A stretch of DNA of 64,000 nt from Gambelia wislizenii (GCA_030847615.1 JAUMIR010000001.1:440378687-440442686); one strand, 5' to 3'. Positions 29,831 to 42,268 are shown, counted from the first letter of the stretch. Numbers and translations are program-made. The notes: generated by a model from the sequence alone, not told the origin.

Positions 29831-30692
29831 AAAAATGGAGCCTGCAAACAATTGTACATATTGTCTGTGGTTTCCCTAGTGTGGTCCTTACAATCATGTT
29901 GCCCAATATACCGCCCCTAATGTGGAAGCAGCTGGAGCTGTTATTCAAGAAAACATTTGTTTCTACAAGATGTCAATTTACACAAGAACCTGTGAACCAA
30001 ACCACATATGTAGAGATGCCTCGTGAGTAGCTATAGCAGCAACAGCTGGTATAGGGATCTCAGTTTGAGTCTTCTTAATAAGTGTTGCTACCAGAGACCT
30101 GTTCACCTTAAGCAACAGAGAGGGTAAAGAAGGTTGTTGCTGAGAAGTAAGGTGAGGGAGGTTGGCGGTACTGTTGAGAACCCTGAAACTCAGTGCACTG
30201 TGGCAAGGTCATCAATAGCTGTTACAGGTAGCCGGAGGCTTTTGTACACAGGGAGGAGATTCACAGGCTTCTCTGTCGATCAGTTCTTACGTTAATCAGT
30301 TTTCTACCTTCAATTACAGAGGTATGTTGAAGTCTGAAAATTAAAAATAATGGAATTTATTTATTGGATTTATAGTCCACCTATGAATAATTGAATAAAA
30401 GTTGAATAATATCTCGGTATATGTAGACAACCACAAACAAAGGAATATTATCCTTTGACCATTTTTCAAGTAGTTATGGTTCTAGAAGAATATGAAAGTT
30501 AATTTAGGAGTAGAACATTTGTTGAAGCTCGGTATATCCTTTGTTCATTCCCTAGGAGGGAAGAACAGGATTTCTAGAGGCTGGACCACTGAAACAAATA
30601 ATTCAGCTTCTTGGCCTGAAGAGCTTTAATGCAGTGCAGCATCCTATGTTCTGTAAAGTCATGAGACTCAGTATGGGTGGTACTGAGGAGTA
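29831..30692. other. intergenic, no gene seen
   Basis: AT-rich sequence. A short TTTATTTATTGGATTTATAG piece near 30357 resembles LINE or SINE tails read inverted. Nothing else supported. Confidence 0.6.
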
Positions 30693-31142
30693 CAGTTGCC
30701 CCTCCATATTCGCGAACTTGACATTCGCGGTTTTGGTTATTCGCGGTTTTGGGAGGCCCCCCCCGGCCCCCCCAAAACCGCGACATGGGGCCTCCAGAGG
30801 CCCCGTGAAAGACCTGGAGGGAGCGGGGAGGCCTCCACGGGGCCCCCGGAGGTGCTCCGGAGGCCCCATGAAGGCCTGGGGAGGGGGTGGGGAGGCCTTC
30901 GCGGGACCCCCGGAGGCCCTCCGGAGGCCCCGCGAAGGCCTGGGGAGGGGTGGAGAGGCCTTCGCGGGACCCCCGGAGGCCCTCCGGAGGCCCCGCGAAG
31001 TCCTGGAGAGGGAGGGAGGAAGGGCCGGGGAGACCTCCGTGGGGCCTGGGGAGGGAGGGGGGAGGGGAGTCGTTATTCGCGGATTTTTCACATTCGCGGG
31101 GGTTCGCGGAACGGAACCCCCGCAAATGTGAAGGGACGACTG
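30693..31142. mobile_element. Tigger-like (Tc1/mariner) MITE with GC-rich hairpin array
   Basis: Starts CAGTTGCCCCTCCATATTCG, ends in the inverted counterpart (GTGAAGGGACGACTG), flanked by TA on both sides (30691-30692, 31143-31144). The interior is a GC-rich tandem array of about 63-bp units, clearest at 30892-30954 and 30955-31010. Each is itself near-palindromic around CCGGAGG/CCTCCGG with CTTCGCGGG..CCCGCGAAG-type arms. Proline/glycine-rich open frames here are by-products of this composition. The same family occurs at 57687-58217. Confidence 0.88.
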
Positions 31143-31144
31143 TA

Positions 31145-31944
31145 TTTAGCAATTCAGATTGTATTGTGTTGAGGAGTGGAGAGAGAAGAAAATTAGAAGT
31201 TATGTTGCCACAGTTTTCTGTGTATTCCTACAGCTGTCTTGTGATAGCACTTAAATATGGGAATAATTGCTCTTAAATCTACCTAGTAAAACAATTTGTG
31301 TGCTTTATACATACTCCGTGAGGTCAGAATCAGCCATAAATGCAATTTATAAAGCTGTTAAGTGTCTGAAGTAGGCAATAGCTTTTAGGTTCTACATAAC
31401 TCTACATAACTCCAACATCAGAAATGTCTTGTGACTCAAAACTGGTGTATCTAGCTAAGTATCTTGCCACTGAGAAATGACAGAGAAATGTTAAAGCAGA
31501 GTATGAGTATTTCAGCTTTTGCAGTGTGTCTCAACATCTAACAAGGAATGTGAATTAAATGGTTGCCTCAAACTGCATTAAGATTTTCATAGGCCCCAGG
31601 CAACACTTTTTTGTGGATGAAAATATAAAATAGCTTTATTTTGCAATTTTGTTTTCCTTCCCAATTCCTGTAAATATTTTTTGCTAATCCTGTTTTCATA
31701 GGCGCTAACATTTTTGTACACCCTTGGCACTGTGCCTAAAGTGCCTACAGATGAGGAGGCCCTGGCCTCAAGCTAAGGTTCTGTTACTCTGGTGTCTGGC
31801 CATTGCTGGAAAACATCTGGAAGCCACTGGAAAATGACAACCAAAAATATGCTGATTGTATTGGTATATTGCCTTTATAAGGAAGTTAAGTTCAGCCAAT
31901 ACTTAAATAATGGAATTTACTACTACAAGATGTGATGGCCACCA
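31145..31944. other. intergenic, no gene seen
   Basis: AT-rich, no conserved frame or repeat ends recognised. Confidence 0.6.
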
Positions 31945-32180
31945 ACTTAAATGGCTTTAAAGCAGGATCATACAAATTCATGGAGCATCAGGGTTTCAGT
32001 GGCTGCTGCTATTAAATGCAGATACATCAACACTGCTCTGAATAGAAGTTACTGGAAAGCAACAATAGGAGAAGGTGATAGCCCTAAGACCAGCTTGTGG
32101 GCTTTCCAGAAGTGTGTAGTTGACCACTGTGGACTTTTGACCTGATCCAGCGAGGCATTTCTTATGTTCTCTTCCATGGA
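31945..32180 (+). mobile_element. CR1-group LINE 3' fragment
   Basis: Plus-strand copy of the repeat also seen at 3245 and 56860: GGGCTTTCCAGAAGTGTGTA, TTGACCACTGTGGAC, GACCTGATCCAGCGAGGCAT, CTTATGTTCT. Truncated and old. Confidence 0.6.
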
Positions 32181-33019
32181 TTGCATAGATGTCAAAAGTA
32201 TAATCCTTGAGTACAGAGGCTATACAGTATTTGTCTGCCTGAGTCGCCCAAAAAACCTACCAGGTTTATGTAGGCCATTTTAGTGATTGCACAATGTGGC
32301 AACCAATCCCTTAAGGTTAATCTGAACTGACTCAACAGGCAAATTGCATTATTTTGCACTAACATGTTTATGAATAGATTCCCTGGGCAGACCCATGTAG
32401 AAAACTTGGCTTGAATTTTCTAACCCAAGAACAAGTAACATGTCATATGCTGTAAATGCTATAAACTGATGAATGTCTTTTCATTTGATAAGTTTTGAAG
32501 GCTTTTTAACAATGAAGCTCTTTTTATATAGTGGAAGTTTAAAGTAACAATGTTTATATTAAAATATTTTAAATGGCAGCATAATAGACAGTGATAATGA
32601 GGAAAAAAGTCAGTTTTACCATGTGAGCCTAAGGCTGCAATCTCATGCAAAATTTCTTAGGAACAAGCCCTATTGTCCATAAGGGTACTAACTTTTAAGG
32701 AAACTACAGTATAGGGTTTCATGCCATCATTCTAAAAATAAGCAAAAACAATGAGTAGATGCTATAGTCCAGAAGACTGTTCTTCTAGCATTTTGGCTTG
32801 GAGTATGGAAATTCAATTACTATTGAACTATTTGGGTACACCGTATTAGTACACTATGGGTTTCCTTAAAGCTAGGAGAAGAAGCCACATTGTAAATCAA
32901 TGTATTCACAATCATGAAAATTGGAAATATACGAGTACAGGACAGTTGCTCCCTTTTTGAGGTTCCTCATGTTCTAAAATGGGACTGTTGTGATTATTTA
33001 CAGTTTGTTTCCTTTAGAG
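32181..33019. other. intergenic, no gene seen
   Basis: AT-rich with no recognisable element. Confidence 0.6.
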
Positions 33020-33195
33020 GTAATACTATACTACATTAAAATATTTCATGTGGTGGATTCTCCTTTAATGGTGGTTTTTAAACAGGTTGGATGGTCATGT
33101 ATCATTGATGTTTTAGCTGTGGATTTTCTGAATTGCCTGGGATTGGATTAAATTCCCCTTGAGGTCCTTCCTAAAGCTACAGTACTATGATTAAG
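33020..33195 (+). mobile_element. old CR1 3' end
   Basis: Decayed match to the CR1 tail: TTTTAAACAGGTTGGATGGT, GATGTTTTAGCTGTGGATTT, TGCCTGGGATTGGATTAAAT. More diverged than the copies at 13069, 40779 and 48271. Confidence 0.65.
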
Positions 33196-33954
33196 CCTAC
33201 ATATGCTAGAACACTGGGTACTGGCTCCTTGGGCTATTATAAATCTATACCTTGTACCACCAGCAGGTGGTCTAGCTGGTGCATCAATATAGTGTTCCCA
33301 TCTGGGTGACTAAGCTGGCAAAGTCCCTAAGGTCTGTTTTGGTGCTACATTAGAATCCATGTGTTGCTGTAGCACAGGATGGAGAGGAAGCAGGGTTGTG
33401 TTGACACTGCTGTTAGACAACATTTTAACAGCTGAATGGATTAAAGGAAGATGTTACAAGTCTAAGAGGAAGTTGCTTTAGCTTCCACTACCACATTTAC
33501 TCATGGGACTGCAATGAATTATTTTGAAAATTGACCTTTCACTGCCAAAGAGTTGTATTAACTCAAGAGTTTCCACTTCAGACTACAATGCTATGTTTCA
33601 TATTCAGCCAAATATTTGTGATACAGAACCTCAAAAACTGATTTCTTATATTGACTCAGACCACAGTATAATTTGTGCTGACTGAGCAAGCGGCTTATTA
33701 CTACAGTTCTTCCCATGTACTCGAGCACTTACTTCTAGAATCTCCCAGCCAGTATACCTTACTCCCACTTCGTGTAAGAAGTAGAGACAGACAGTCCAAT
33801 GTGTCCCAGCCTGCCTCTGCTTTGGAAGTGGAAAGTTCTCACCTTTCTCTTCAATAGTTCACTTAAGGAGCTACTCCAGTTTGGTTGAAAACTCCCTCAT
33901 CCAGACCCTTCCCCACGTTCTCCTCAGTCAAGTGGATTGCAAGGTTCCCTCCCC

Positions 33955-34165
33955 CCTCCACCGGTGTGTGTGTTCCTTCAAGTTGCCTGTCAACTTACGA
34001 CAACCCTATGAATTTCATAAGGTTTTCTTAGGCAAGGAATAGTCAGAGGTAGTCTTGCCAGTTCCTTCCTGTGAAATATAGCCTACAGCACCGGGTGTTC
34101 ATTGGAAGTCTCCCAGCCAAGTACTAACCAGAGATGACCCTGCTTAGCTTCAAGTTCGGACAGAA
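33955..34165 (-). mobile_element. 5S rRNA-derived SINE
   Basis: On the minus strand 34158-34080 reads as the 3' half of 5S rRNA: GAAGCTAAGCAGGGTC, CTGGTTAGTACTTGG, CTGGGAGAC and CCGGTGCTGTAGGCT. It is followed by a SINE body (reverse of GTTGCCTGTCAACTTACGAC and GGTTTTCTTAGGCAAGG). Because only the 3' half is present and it is fused to a SINE body it is not a 5S gene. A truncated copy lies at 47640-47745. Confidence 0.85.
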
Positions 34166-35751
34166 ACTAGTGCCTTTAGGATATTCAGATCCTACTGAGG
34201 GACAAATTTCAGAGATCATTAGAGTGGGCAAGTGGGATTGTGGAGCAGATTCCATGTGTCAACCAGCCATAGCTTTTCTCAGAATACACCATGCCATTCT
34301 CTTCTCCCTTCTTCCAGATCTTCCATCCCCTAATATTTTGTCAGCATTCTTTCTCCACTGAGCAGTCATCCCTGATCCATTTTTATCTCTCTCACTTATA
34401 TGTATTATTCCCCTGAATAATTTTTATTACTTTATTACACTACCCTCATATACGTGGATATACCCTTTTTGGCTATATAGATGCTTATAGAACAAGTTTG
34501 ATTTTACAGGTATACCTCAGTTAAGGAAGTAGACGTGTGCCTAGGTATTGTGTCTTTAACAAAATACTTGATACCAGATGCAGAAATAGCAGTGAAAATA
34601 TAGGAAGAGCATAAAAAAAAAAAAAGGAGAGCACTTCAACTTGTTTCAGCACAGCTTTATTTGAAACTAACAATATACATTATGAAGTGAAACAACACTT
34701 GCATATGTAAACAAAACCACATTGTATCTTCTAGAGTTCACATAAAGGCTTCATCCAAAATGCATCCAGGGATGACATTCTCTTACACCAGCCTCCACTT
34801 TTCTTACGATTTCCATTTTGATGGTCAAATTAATAGATACATGCTTTTATTTTTAACATGCTCTGGGTTGCTGCTGAGGCATGCTTATCTGCTCTAATCT
34901 TTTCTCTCTTTTTGCTGTTCATGCATGCACAGTAAGGAAATCTGGAGGCAGCTGCTGTTTACCTTGCCTGTTGTAGGCAGGCTCACAAAGCTACTATAAT
35001 TGGCTATATTTTACCTATTCAGCACCTAAAAGTGTTTTTTTCCAGATGTAGTAGTACAGACTTCTTGAGAAATCCAGTGATCTCTGCCTAACAAAGGAGC
35101 CTGTTGGCTTCACAAAAGGACAGAGACATCCTGAATACCAAGAGGGGTTGCCTTACTACTGCAAAAGGAGTTAAATTTTAGTGTCTCAATTCCCACATGG
35201 CCAAAAAGTAGGAGTGTCTTCTGCCTGCATGAGATTCCTCATCTGAACAACAACAAAAGCTATAGTAGGTTCAGCTAGAGTAAAATCCTACTCTTTCCCA
35301 GCTCATGTAAAGGTAATAAAACAAGCTGGTACAATCCAGTAAAGTTATACAATTTGTTCTTCTCTATGGAATTGGTTTTGCAAACTTTATTTACTTTCCA
35401 AAATACAGTCATAGAAGTTAAAGTCTTCACATGTGTGCATCTCTTATTTCACACACCAACATCTATATATAAAATTGAGAATCTGAAAACTTTATAGACT
35501 GAGAACTGAGTCTTGTGCCAATTTATTCTAAGATCACTGGTTTAGACTAAATTTCTCAGAACTGAAAGAAGACTCTAGGAGATAAGCATTACTGAGTGCT
35601 AACATCTGGGTACCTGTATTGGATTGTTATACTATGTGTCGCACCAGATAATACAAAAATTGCCAACAGAATCAATGCTCCTGTTTCCAGTGCAGAAAAA
35701 GTAAAGAGAGTGATGCTGAATTTTTCTTGTCAGATATAATCTTCCTCTAGT
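34166..35751. other. intergenic, no gene seen
   Basis: AT-rich; poly(A) run at about 34612-34624. No exon, RNA gene or complete element supported. Confidence 0.55.
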
Positions 35752-36530
35752 TCAAGGAAGGGCAAAGTGCAGCCTGAATCCCATTTCTGTAAACACTCAG
35801 GTCCCCAACACCCCCATTAAAAATGTCTTTGAACATTTTAAAATTCTAGTGTCCCCACCCATTCTACATTGGAAGGGTGCAGTTTCACCAAGTTTCTCAC
35901 AGCTCAGATTCATTAAGGACATGCAGAAACCTTTTTAAAACAAGGAAGTGAACTGGAAGTTTGCTTCTGGTTTACTTCTTGGTTTTAAAAATGGAGGCAT
36001 GGCAAAATTATCCCCCATGCACCCTAGAGAGCATGGGTGGCATTTTGAGTTTTATTTTAAAACTAAAAAAGAAAAGAAAAAGAAATTAAAATGATATGGG
36101 GTGGGGAAGGAGTGTGAGGCAATCTGGCCTACAAACCCTTAGCAGTGCCTCCCCATTAGCTGTTGCAGTTGGCTTAGCTTCTGTTGGTTTCTTTGTAGTT
36201 TTAATTGGGGTGGGCAGCTATGCTGGGACAGGGGCCATTTTTCACCCTCCTGCCAAGCTGTAGTGTTAGCACCAAAACTAAGTGGTGTGATGTGGTTTCT
36301 GTTTTATGTCTGGCTGTTTGCTTGGGGGTCAGGGAGTGTGTGGAGAGGAAAACAGCTGCATTTTGCAGAAGTTTTGAGACCCTTTCCCACAGTTTTTGGG
36401 CAAAAAACATGACCTCCCAAAAATTAAAAATGGAGGTCTGGGGGCTAGCTGGAGTCTTCTGGAGATGCAAAATGGAAGGGTGGGGGTTGGAACCATACAT
36501 GGCCCATGGACCGCACTTTCCCCACCGTTG
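35752..36530. mobile_element. possible hAT-like non-autonomous element
   Basis: The left edge AAGGAAGGGCAAAGTGCAGC pairs imperfectly with the inverted right edge CAACGGTGGGGAAAGTGCGG. No target duplication recognised, so the boundaries are tentative. Open frames inside show no domain. Confidence 0.4.
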
Positions 36531-37744
36531 GTTTACATACATCTTAGCAGAAACTGAATCTACTGAACACTGATACTGACAGTTGAAATCGGCAGGATTT
36601 GTCCCACAGTTTTGCTTCCTGAATTACATCTTTAGGAAATTAAATTTGTTTGCAGATATACTTAAAGTGTGCATTGCTTTTACAGTATGGAAAACAAGGC
36701 ATATGATTGCCAAATTAGATTATGATTTGTCTTCTCTTTGCATAACTTGTTTTATTATGTTTATTGTGTTTTATTATGTTAGGGATGGAGCAAATGTATT
36801 TGTCACGTTCAAATGAGATCACCATAATAAGAAGATCTAGAACTATGGGTGCGTTTTAGTGTAAGCCTGAAGATGGCAGCAGATTCCTGCCAGAACATCA
36901 AAACAGAGTTGGATGCTCACGTCCCTCAACGCACTCTCCCCCTTATCTGCTGAATATTAGTTGGTTTCTTGTAGTTGAAAACAATTTATAACTGGATTTA
37001 ATCCTACAGCACATTAATTAAGGGATATTCAGGAAGGAAAAAAATCCAGGGTTCTACAAAAGGATTAGTTCTGCTTCTCTTTTCTGAAAGAAAATTACAA
37101 TGTGAAGCTTAAGAACAGAAAATGATGCTGCTTATAGTTACCATAGTTACAAATATGTAATTAAAAAGGAACATACAGCAAGAATTACTTCGTTGAACTA
37201 TGGTAAGGAAAGGATAGAACCACTTTCTTCTGCACTGGAGATACTGGCTTAAATCCATTTGCTTATCCGAGTCAGAGTCTAACCATTGAGTTCTCCTGAA
37301 GAATAGGTCAACGCTTACATAAATCTCCAACAGGTCTATCCTGGTTGGGACAAGCAACTGAATTTAGGTCCTTATTTTTAAGTCCCTACAGCAGCCCTGT
37401 AAGGTTCAGCTGTCTACTACAATCAATTGATTAATAATAATAATAAAATTAAAAAAAAAACTTCATGTAATATTTTGGTCTGCAAATAATGCACTTGCTG
37501 TTCTTTTGTCCTTGTTTTTTAAGCAGTAAGAACAATTGAACATTTTGTGGCTATGAAATACTTAGGAAATATCATAATGTTACATTATTGTTTATTATGA
37601 ATCAAAAAGTACTCCAAAATGATCTCAAATGGCAGGGAAGAAATCCCTAGAGTGTAACTAATTTCAAAATAATAATAGTTTACATTACTTTTATTACCTT
37701 GATGTTTCTCCTTCTGGAAAACTTTATGTTGTCATTCAAATCTT
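36531..37744. other. intergenic, no gene seen
   Basis: AT-rich with a short (AAT)n near 37432-37445. Nothing else supported. Confidence 0.55.
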
Positions 37745-38030
37745 TGGGTTTGTCTAGACAATGAAAATAACCCTCATGGAATTCGCTGGGAGTCCTACCT
37801 TTAGATATGGGTTCCTTCACCAATCCCCACTATTTGGAAGGAGGGGGTCCAAAACAGCAAAAACAATGCAGTAAAAGCCTTTGCGGCTTTTACCGTGCTT
37901 TTATAAAAACAGTGAGGGGGGCTGCGCATTCATGCTAGTTTGGACTATTGAAGGACAGGAAATTCAAAGGGAAGGACAAAGCTGATTGGCCAGGTGAGAG
38001 GAGGGGCGGGGCTTGCTAGCAGTATTGAGT
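37745..38030. mobile_element. non-autonomous DNA-element-like repeat (pair with 46020)
   Basis: Shares with 46020-46330 the start GTCTA..GTGAAAAT-type block, CTCAYGGAATKCG, AACAGTGAGGGG and AAGCTGATTGG. Homologous repeats at two sites, but ends and superfamily are not defined. Confidence 0.5.
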
Positions 38031-38035
38031 ATTGT

Positions 38036-38425
38036 TCACAGACAGAGGCCCTTCTTGATGGCTGCTTCCATTCTTTGGAACTCCCTCCCTAGGGAGGCCA
38101 GGATGGCTTCCTTCTTGCTCTCCTTCCCTTAGCAACTGAAAACACTCTTGTGCCACCAGGCTCTTAGAAACTGAATGAGATGGGCTTTTAATGATGTGCT
38201 GCACTGTGGTATGGTTTGTATAGTCTTTTAATTTCTTTTTAATGTTTTTAATGTGTAATGCTTTAACTTTATGCATTAATTGCATTTTAAATAACTTTTA
38301 TATTTATGCTTTTATTGAAGTTTTGTATCATTTTTGATTGGTATTGTTTTTAAGTATTTTTGAGCCCTTGAGTCCTGTTACTGGAAGAAAGGTGGGATAT
38401 AAATGAATAAAATCATCACCACCAT
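38036..38425 (+). mobile_element. L2-type LINE 3' end
   Basis: Coding remnant (CCATTCTTTGGAACTCCCTC) then a T-rich 3' UTR ending GAAAGGTGGGATATAAATGA and an ATCACC-type repeat. Same tail structure as 52905-53262 and 60255-60612. Confidence 0.7.
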
Positions 38426-40354
38426 CACCATCTAGAGCTATGCTTTGATACCCTCCCCTGTATACCCCCACATAATGTACACATACATTTTGGGGGGAAG
38501 GACTCACTTGTGAGGATTTTAAGTATCCAAAGATATACTTAGACTAACAGTAAATCTCTCCTGTTCATGAAAAGGTTGTTTTGAGCTTAGCCAAACAGTG
38601 AGAAAGGTGACTACAGATCTGTAAGATTCTTCCTATTGTCCAGACACTTGTGAATTTTTTTCACAAATTTACAAGCTTTTCTTATATGAGACCATATGTA
38701 GCATAAACAGCGAAACTGTATTTCCTAGTAGTTATTATCAGCTGCCAGAAGAGGGCACTTTTCCTTCTTTAAGTGTCAATTCTCTTAGGAATTTTTAAAC
38801 TGCTTTGGTTTTCTCTCTCTCTCTCTCTGCTGATATTGTCTACATTTCATAATGAACAGGAGGCGAGGGCTACTTGTGGACCTCCAGATGCTGTTGGACT
38901 GCGACACCCATTATCGCTTTTGCTGATAAGAGGCTGATAGGAGTTGCACTCCACTAAAATCAGGAGGGGGTAGAAGTTGCCCATCCCTCATCTACAATGA
39001 TCTCATCTTACCAAACGGACTAACCTGATATTAGTTTTGATTTAAAAGCAACCTGCATTAGAATTTAGCTCTTTGAATATGACTACTCTTAACCCTTACT
39101 TTGGAGAGAAAAGAAAACATTTTGACAGCAAAATGATAGGATCTTATACAGAGGAGACAGAGAGAGAAGGAATATTCTTCACTATCAATTTTGACAGGAG
39201 TTGTGCATACAAAATGGATTTTTTCTGATAAAATGTTGCATATGTCATTGTTTGTGCAGATATGTATTCATTTATGGAACAGAACTTCTGAAAACTTAGC
39301 AGTCTACTGGAGTTGCCACTTTTATAGCAGGGTTAAGAGCCACTGAATTGAGTGGGAGCTCCCCAATAATATGGACAGAAAAATCAGTTTCACTTTTCTC
39401 ACTGTCAGTTTTTTTTTTAATTGAGGTTCTTTTCATCCTGAAATTTAATAAATTATTCAAATTTATTCAAATTATTCAAAGCAAAATTCTCCCTGCATTT
39501 GAACCAGCCATATTCAATAGGTACAGCTGTTTTCAGAAAGGAGAGGATTATGTTGTGTCTACCTGTCATATAGGTGTTAAAGATGAGGAATGTCTTACAA
39601 AAAAAGAGGAAGCAGCCTTAAATCAGCATTAACATGATTAAGTATAGGAGGATTCAAACTCAGACTTGTCCATTCCTCCCACTGTTTTTTTTTTTTTTTA
39701 AATTCAAGTGCTTTCTACCCTGAGTATGAAACATTTGCAAATTTTGGGAAATTCTTACCAAAAACCGACTGAAATGAAATCCTTACTTATTTCTTCCAAG
39801 TAAATATAGATAAGATTGCACCCATACCAGGGTACTCCTGAATCAAAACATACTGAGAACATGAGTTAGGGACAAACTAGATGTTAAGGGTAATTCATTT
39901 GACTAACTCAGTTTTCTTTGTCCAACAGGGTTTCTTCAGAGATATGTGCCTTAGCAATTAGATTTGCAAGTTAAGTTCAAGTTTACCTTCCAAAGACTAA
40001 TCACAAAACAAAACATAATGACTGCCAAATGTGGAGATGAGGAAAATCACGTGTCTGAAAACATGCTAAGCATCCCATCTAGTTTGATCTATAGTGTATC
40101 AGTGTTTAATACAAAACCAATGAACATAAGTTTAGGAATCTGCATGTGAGAAAGTAGCTACTTCAATTGAAGCTCCAGTAAAGTCACTAGTATACCAAGA
40201 TACAGGAAAATAGTTAGGCTATTTAGTAATTTTGCTATTCATATGTCCCCCTGTGTAACTTATTTCATGTTAGCAAGTACATTGCATTCAGTTGCCCCAT
40301 CTCTGTAGTGACTTGTTCTAATGCAGCTCAGTGACATCTCATACATACTTTAAA
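38426..40354. other. intergenic; one decayed MITE near 38878-38992
   Basis: 38878-38992 has the CCTCCAGATGCTGTTGGACT and inverted ATAGGAGTTGCACTCCACTA pair seen in the MITE at 6995. (CT)n at 38815-38829, T-runs elsewhere. No gene. Confidence 0.5.
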
Positions 40355-40778
40355 CCAGCCTTTCTCAACCTTTTTACCCTGGAGGAACCCTTGAAATAAT
40401 TTTCAGATCTCAGGGAACCCCTACATAGAAATTATACCTACAGCTCCTTTTTCCCTCCAATTTCATCTTTATTAAAGTTTACAACAATATATATATTACA
40501 AAAACAGAACATGACAGGATATGCTTTTCCTTTACATCTTCCGACAATATTTTGAGATCCAATACAGGGGTAGGGTGTCTCAGAGTTTTATGTGGTTTCA
40601 GGAATTACAACAATACATATTTGATACTTGCAGGGTCAGAAATTTGTATAATACAAATATAATATAAAATGTAAAATAATTATAAATATATCTCTCCAAA
40701 GTAAGACAGTCTCGGTTTAATCATCTTGGCTTCTAGGGAGAGTTCAGGTTACCATGTTCTGATGCCTGAGGCAGCAAC

Positions 40779-41101
40779 ATAGAATCATAGAATTGGAAGA
40801 GACCTCAAGGGCCATCCAGTCCAACCCCCTGCCATGCAGGAATACACAATCAAATCATTCCCGACACATGGCCATCAAGCCTCTGTTTAAAAACATCAAA
40901 AAATGGAGACCCCACCACACTCCCAGGCAGTGCATTCCACTGCCAAACAGCTCTTTACTGTCAGGAAATTCTTCCTAATGTTTAGGTGGAGTCTCTTTTC
41001 CTGTAGTTTGAACTCATTGCTCCGTGTCCTAGTTTCTGGAACAGAAGAAAACAAGCTTGCTCCATCCTCAGTATGACATTCCTTCAAATATTTAAATATG
41101 G
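40779..41101 (-). mobile_element. CR1 3' fragment
   Basis: Minus-strand CR1 tail: CATAGAATCATAGAATTGGA (inverted octamers), AGTCCAACCCCCTGCCATGC, GCCTCTGTTTAAAAACATC. It extends into the ORF2 C-terminal codons. Confidence 0.9.
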
Positions 41102-41564
41102 CTACATTACTGACTCTCACCCAAAGACTGAGCTCTGAGCTAACACAGCTTGCAAAAAGCAGCAACTTACTAAGCAGCCAGATGCAGGCTGAGAGGGAAG
41201 CTGTAGCTTCTTCCCAAGGTAAATGGAAGGATCCCCCCCCCAATAGTACAGGAGTTGGTCAGTCTATTTGTGACCCCCACATTCAGCTACCAGAACCACA
41301 GTTTAAGAACCTTTTCTCTAGCTACAATTTCTCCTTTACTGTAATGGCTCTGCCCTCTCCAAATCTGGTTTAAAAAGAATAAGCCCTAAGTCACTTTTAT
41401 CAGAGTTCTCCCCTCCAAAGCTGGCACCTGAGTAGCTGACTGACCAGGGGGTTACTTGGATTACTTGGTCAGTATCTCCCAACTGGCTAAGAGCTGTACA
41501 GTATTGCAATTCTCTTTCCATTGTTCTGAATTTTAAAAAAACACCATTTTGCATTTCTACCTTT

Positions 41565-41905
41565 GGACATTTTCAGACACGACTTACAGCGGAAGAATTG
41601 AGCGGGAGAGCTTCACCACTGCAGTGCGGCAGGGGACCCATTTTGGATGAAGCTGTTCCTGTGGCGAAATCGTCCATGTCACTTCCGTTTAGGATTGGAG
41701 CTGGCTGTGCCATATTCCGCCAGATTTTATTCACGGAAGTTGTCCATGAACAACATATGGCGTGGCCAGCTCCAATCCTAAACGGAAGTGACACAGACGA
41801 TTTCACCACAGGGACAGCGTTGTCTGAAATGGGTCTCCTGCCGCGCTGCAGCAGCGAAGCTCTCCCACTCGATTCTTCCACTGTAAGTCGTGTCTGAAAA
41901 TGTCC
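41565..41905. mobile_element. foldback DNA element (341 bp)
   Basis: About 150-bp arms are inverted copies of each other (GGACATTTTCAGACACGACT at both ends, GTTTAGGATTGGAGCTGGC near the loop). Most of the mismatches are C/T or G/A changes. Flanked by TTT on both sides. Open frames across it are read-through of the palindrome, not genes. Confidence 0.88.
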
Positions 41906-42268
41906 TTTAAATCAGTTTTAGGGAAACCAGGTCATCTTTTGTCTCAGTTCTGGGTCACTGGCTGTTTGCAGGAAGCAAATCACACACACACTTTCTTTGC
42001 TTCCTCCCTTTCCCAGGCCATCAGGAGCTTCAGTAGCATATCTAAAGCAGATCAAAAGCTGGGAGGGAGAGCAAGGTATTTAGCATGTAAACATCCTCCC
42101 CTGTCAAACACACACACTCATTCCTCACCTGGCTTTCTCTGTTGTGGAGGGGAGAGATAAGCTCACCACTTCTCCATGATATATTAATTTATTACTGTTT
42201 TCTCACGGAACCCCTGGCCATCTCTGGGGGAACCCCAAGGTTCCGCGGAACCCCGGTTGAGAAATGCT

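Larger units (their letters stand above)
40355..42268. mobile_element. hAT-type element carrying later insertions
   Basis: Ends CCAGCCTTTCTCAACC and, inverted, AGCATTTCTCAACC. Flanked by ACTTTAAA (40347-40354) and ACTTTAGA (42269-42276), a 7 of 8 match to an 8-bp hAT duplication. The arms repeat CTGGAGGAACCC / GGGGGAACCCC motifs. Inside lie a CR1 tail (40779-41101) and a foldback element (41565-41905). No transposase frame found. Confidence 0.78.

Noticed and set aside
30892..31010. CRISPR-like direct repeat array
   Set aside because: Units are contiguous palindromes without unique spacers, inside a TA-flanked transposon of a vertebrate genome.
30574..31276. Overlapping proline/glycine-rich ORFs on both strands
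   Set aside because: They are produced by the GC-rich palindromic array of a MITE and have no domain or codon signal. The same holds for 57700-58200.
34080..34160. Functional 5S rRNA gene
   Set aside because: Only the 3' half is present, it has indels, and it is fused to a SINE body.
34612..34690. Processed pseudogene ending at a poly(A) run
   Set aside because: The A-run lacks an upstream coding match, and the nearby AATAAA lies on the opposite strand.
41573..41897. Mirror ORFs on both strands with similar translations
   Set aside because: Consequence of a foldback palindrome; no coding constraint expected.
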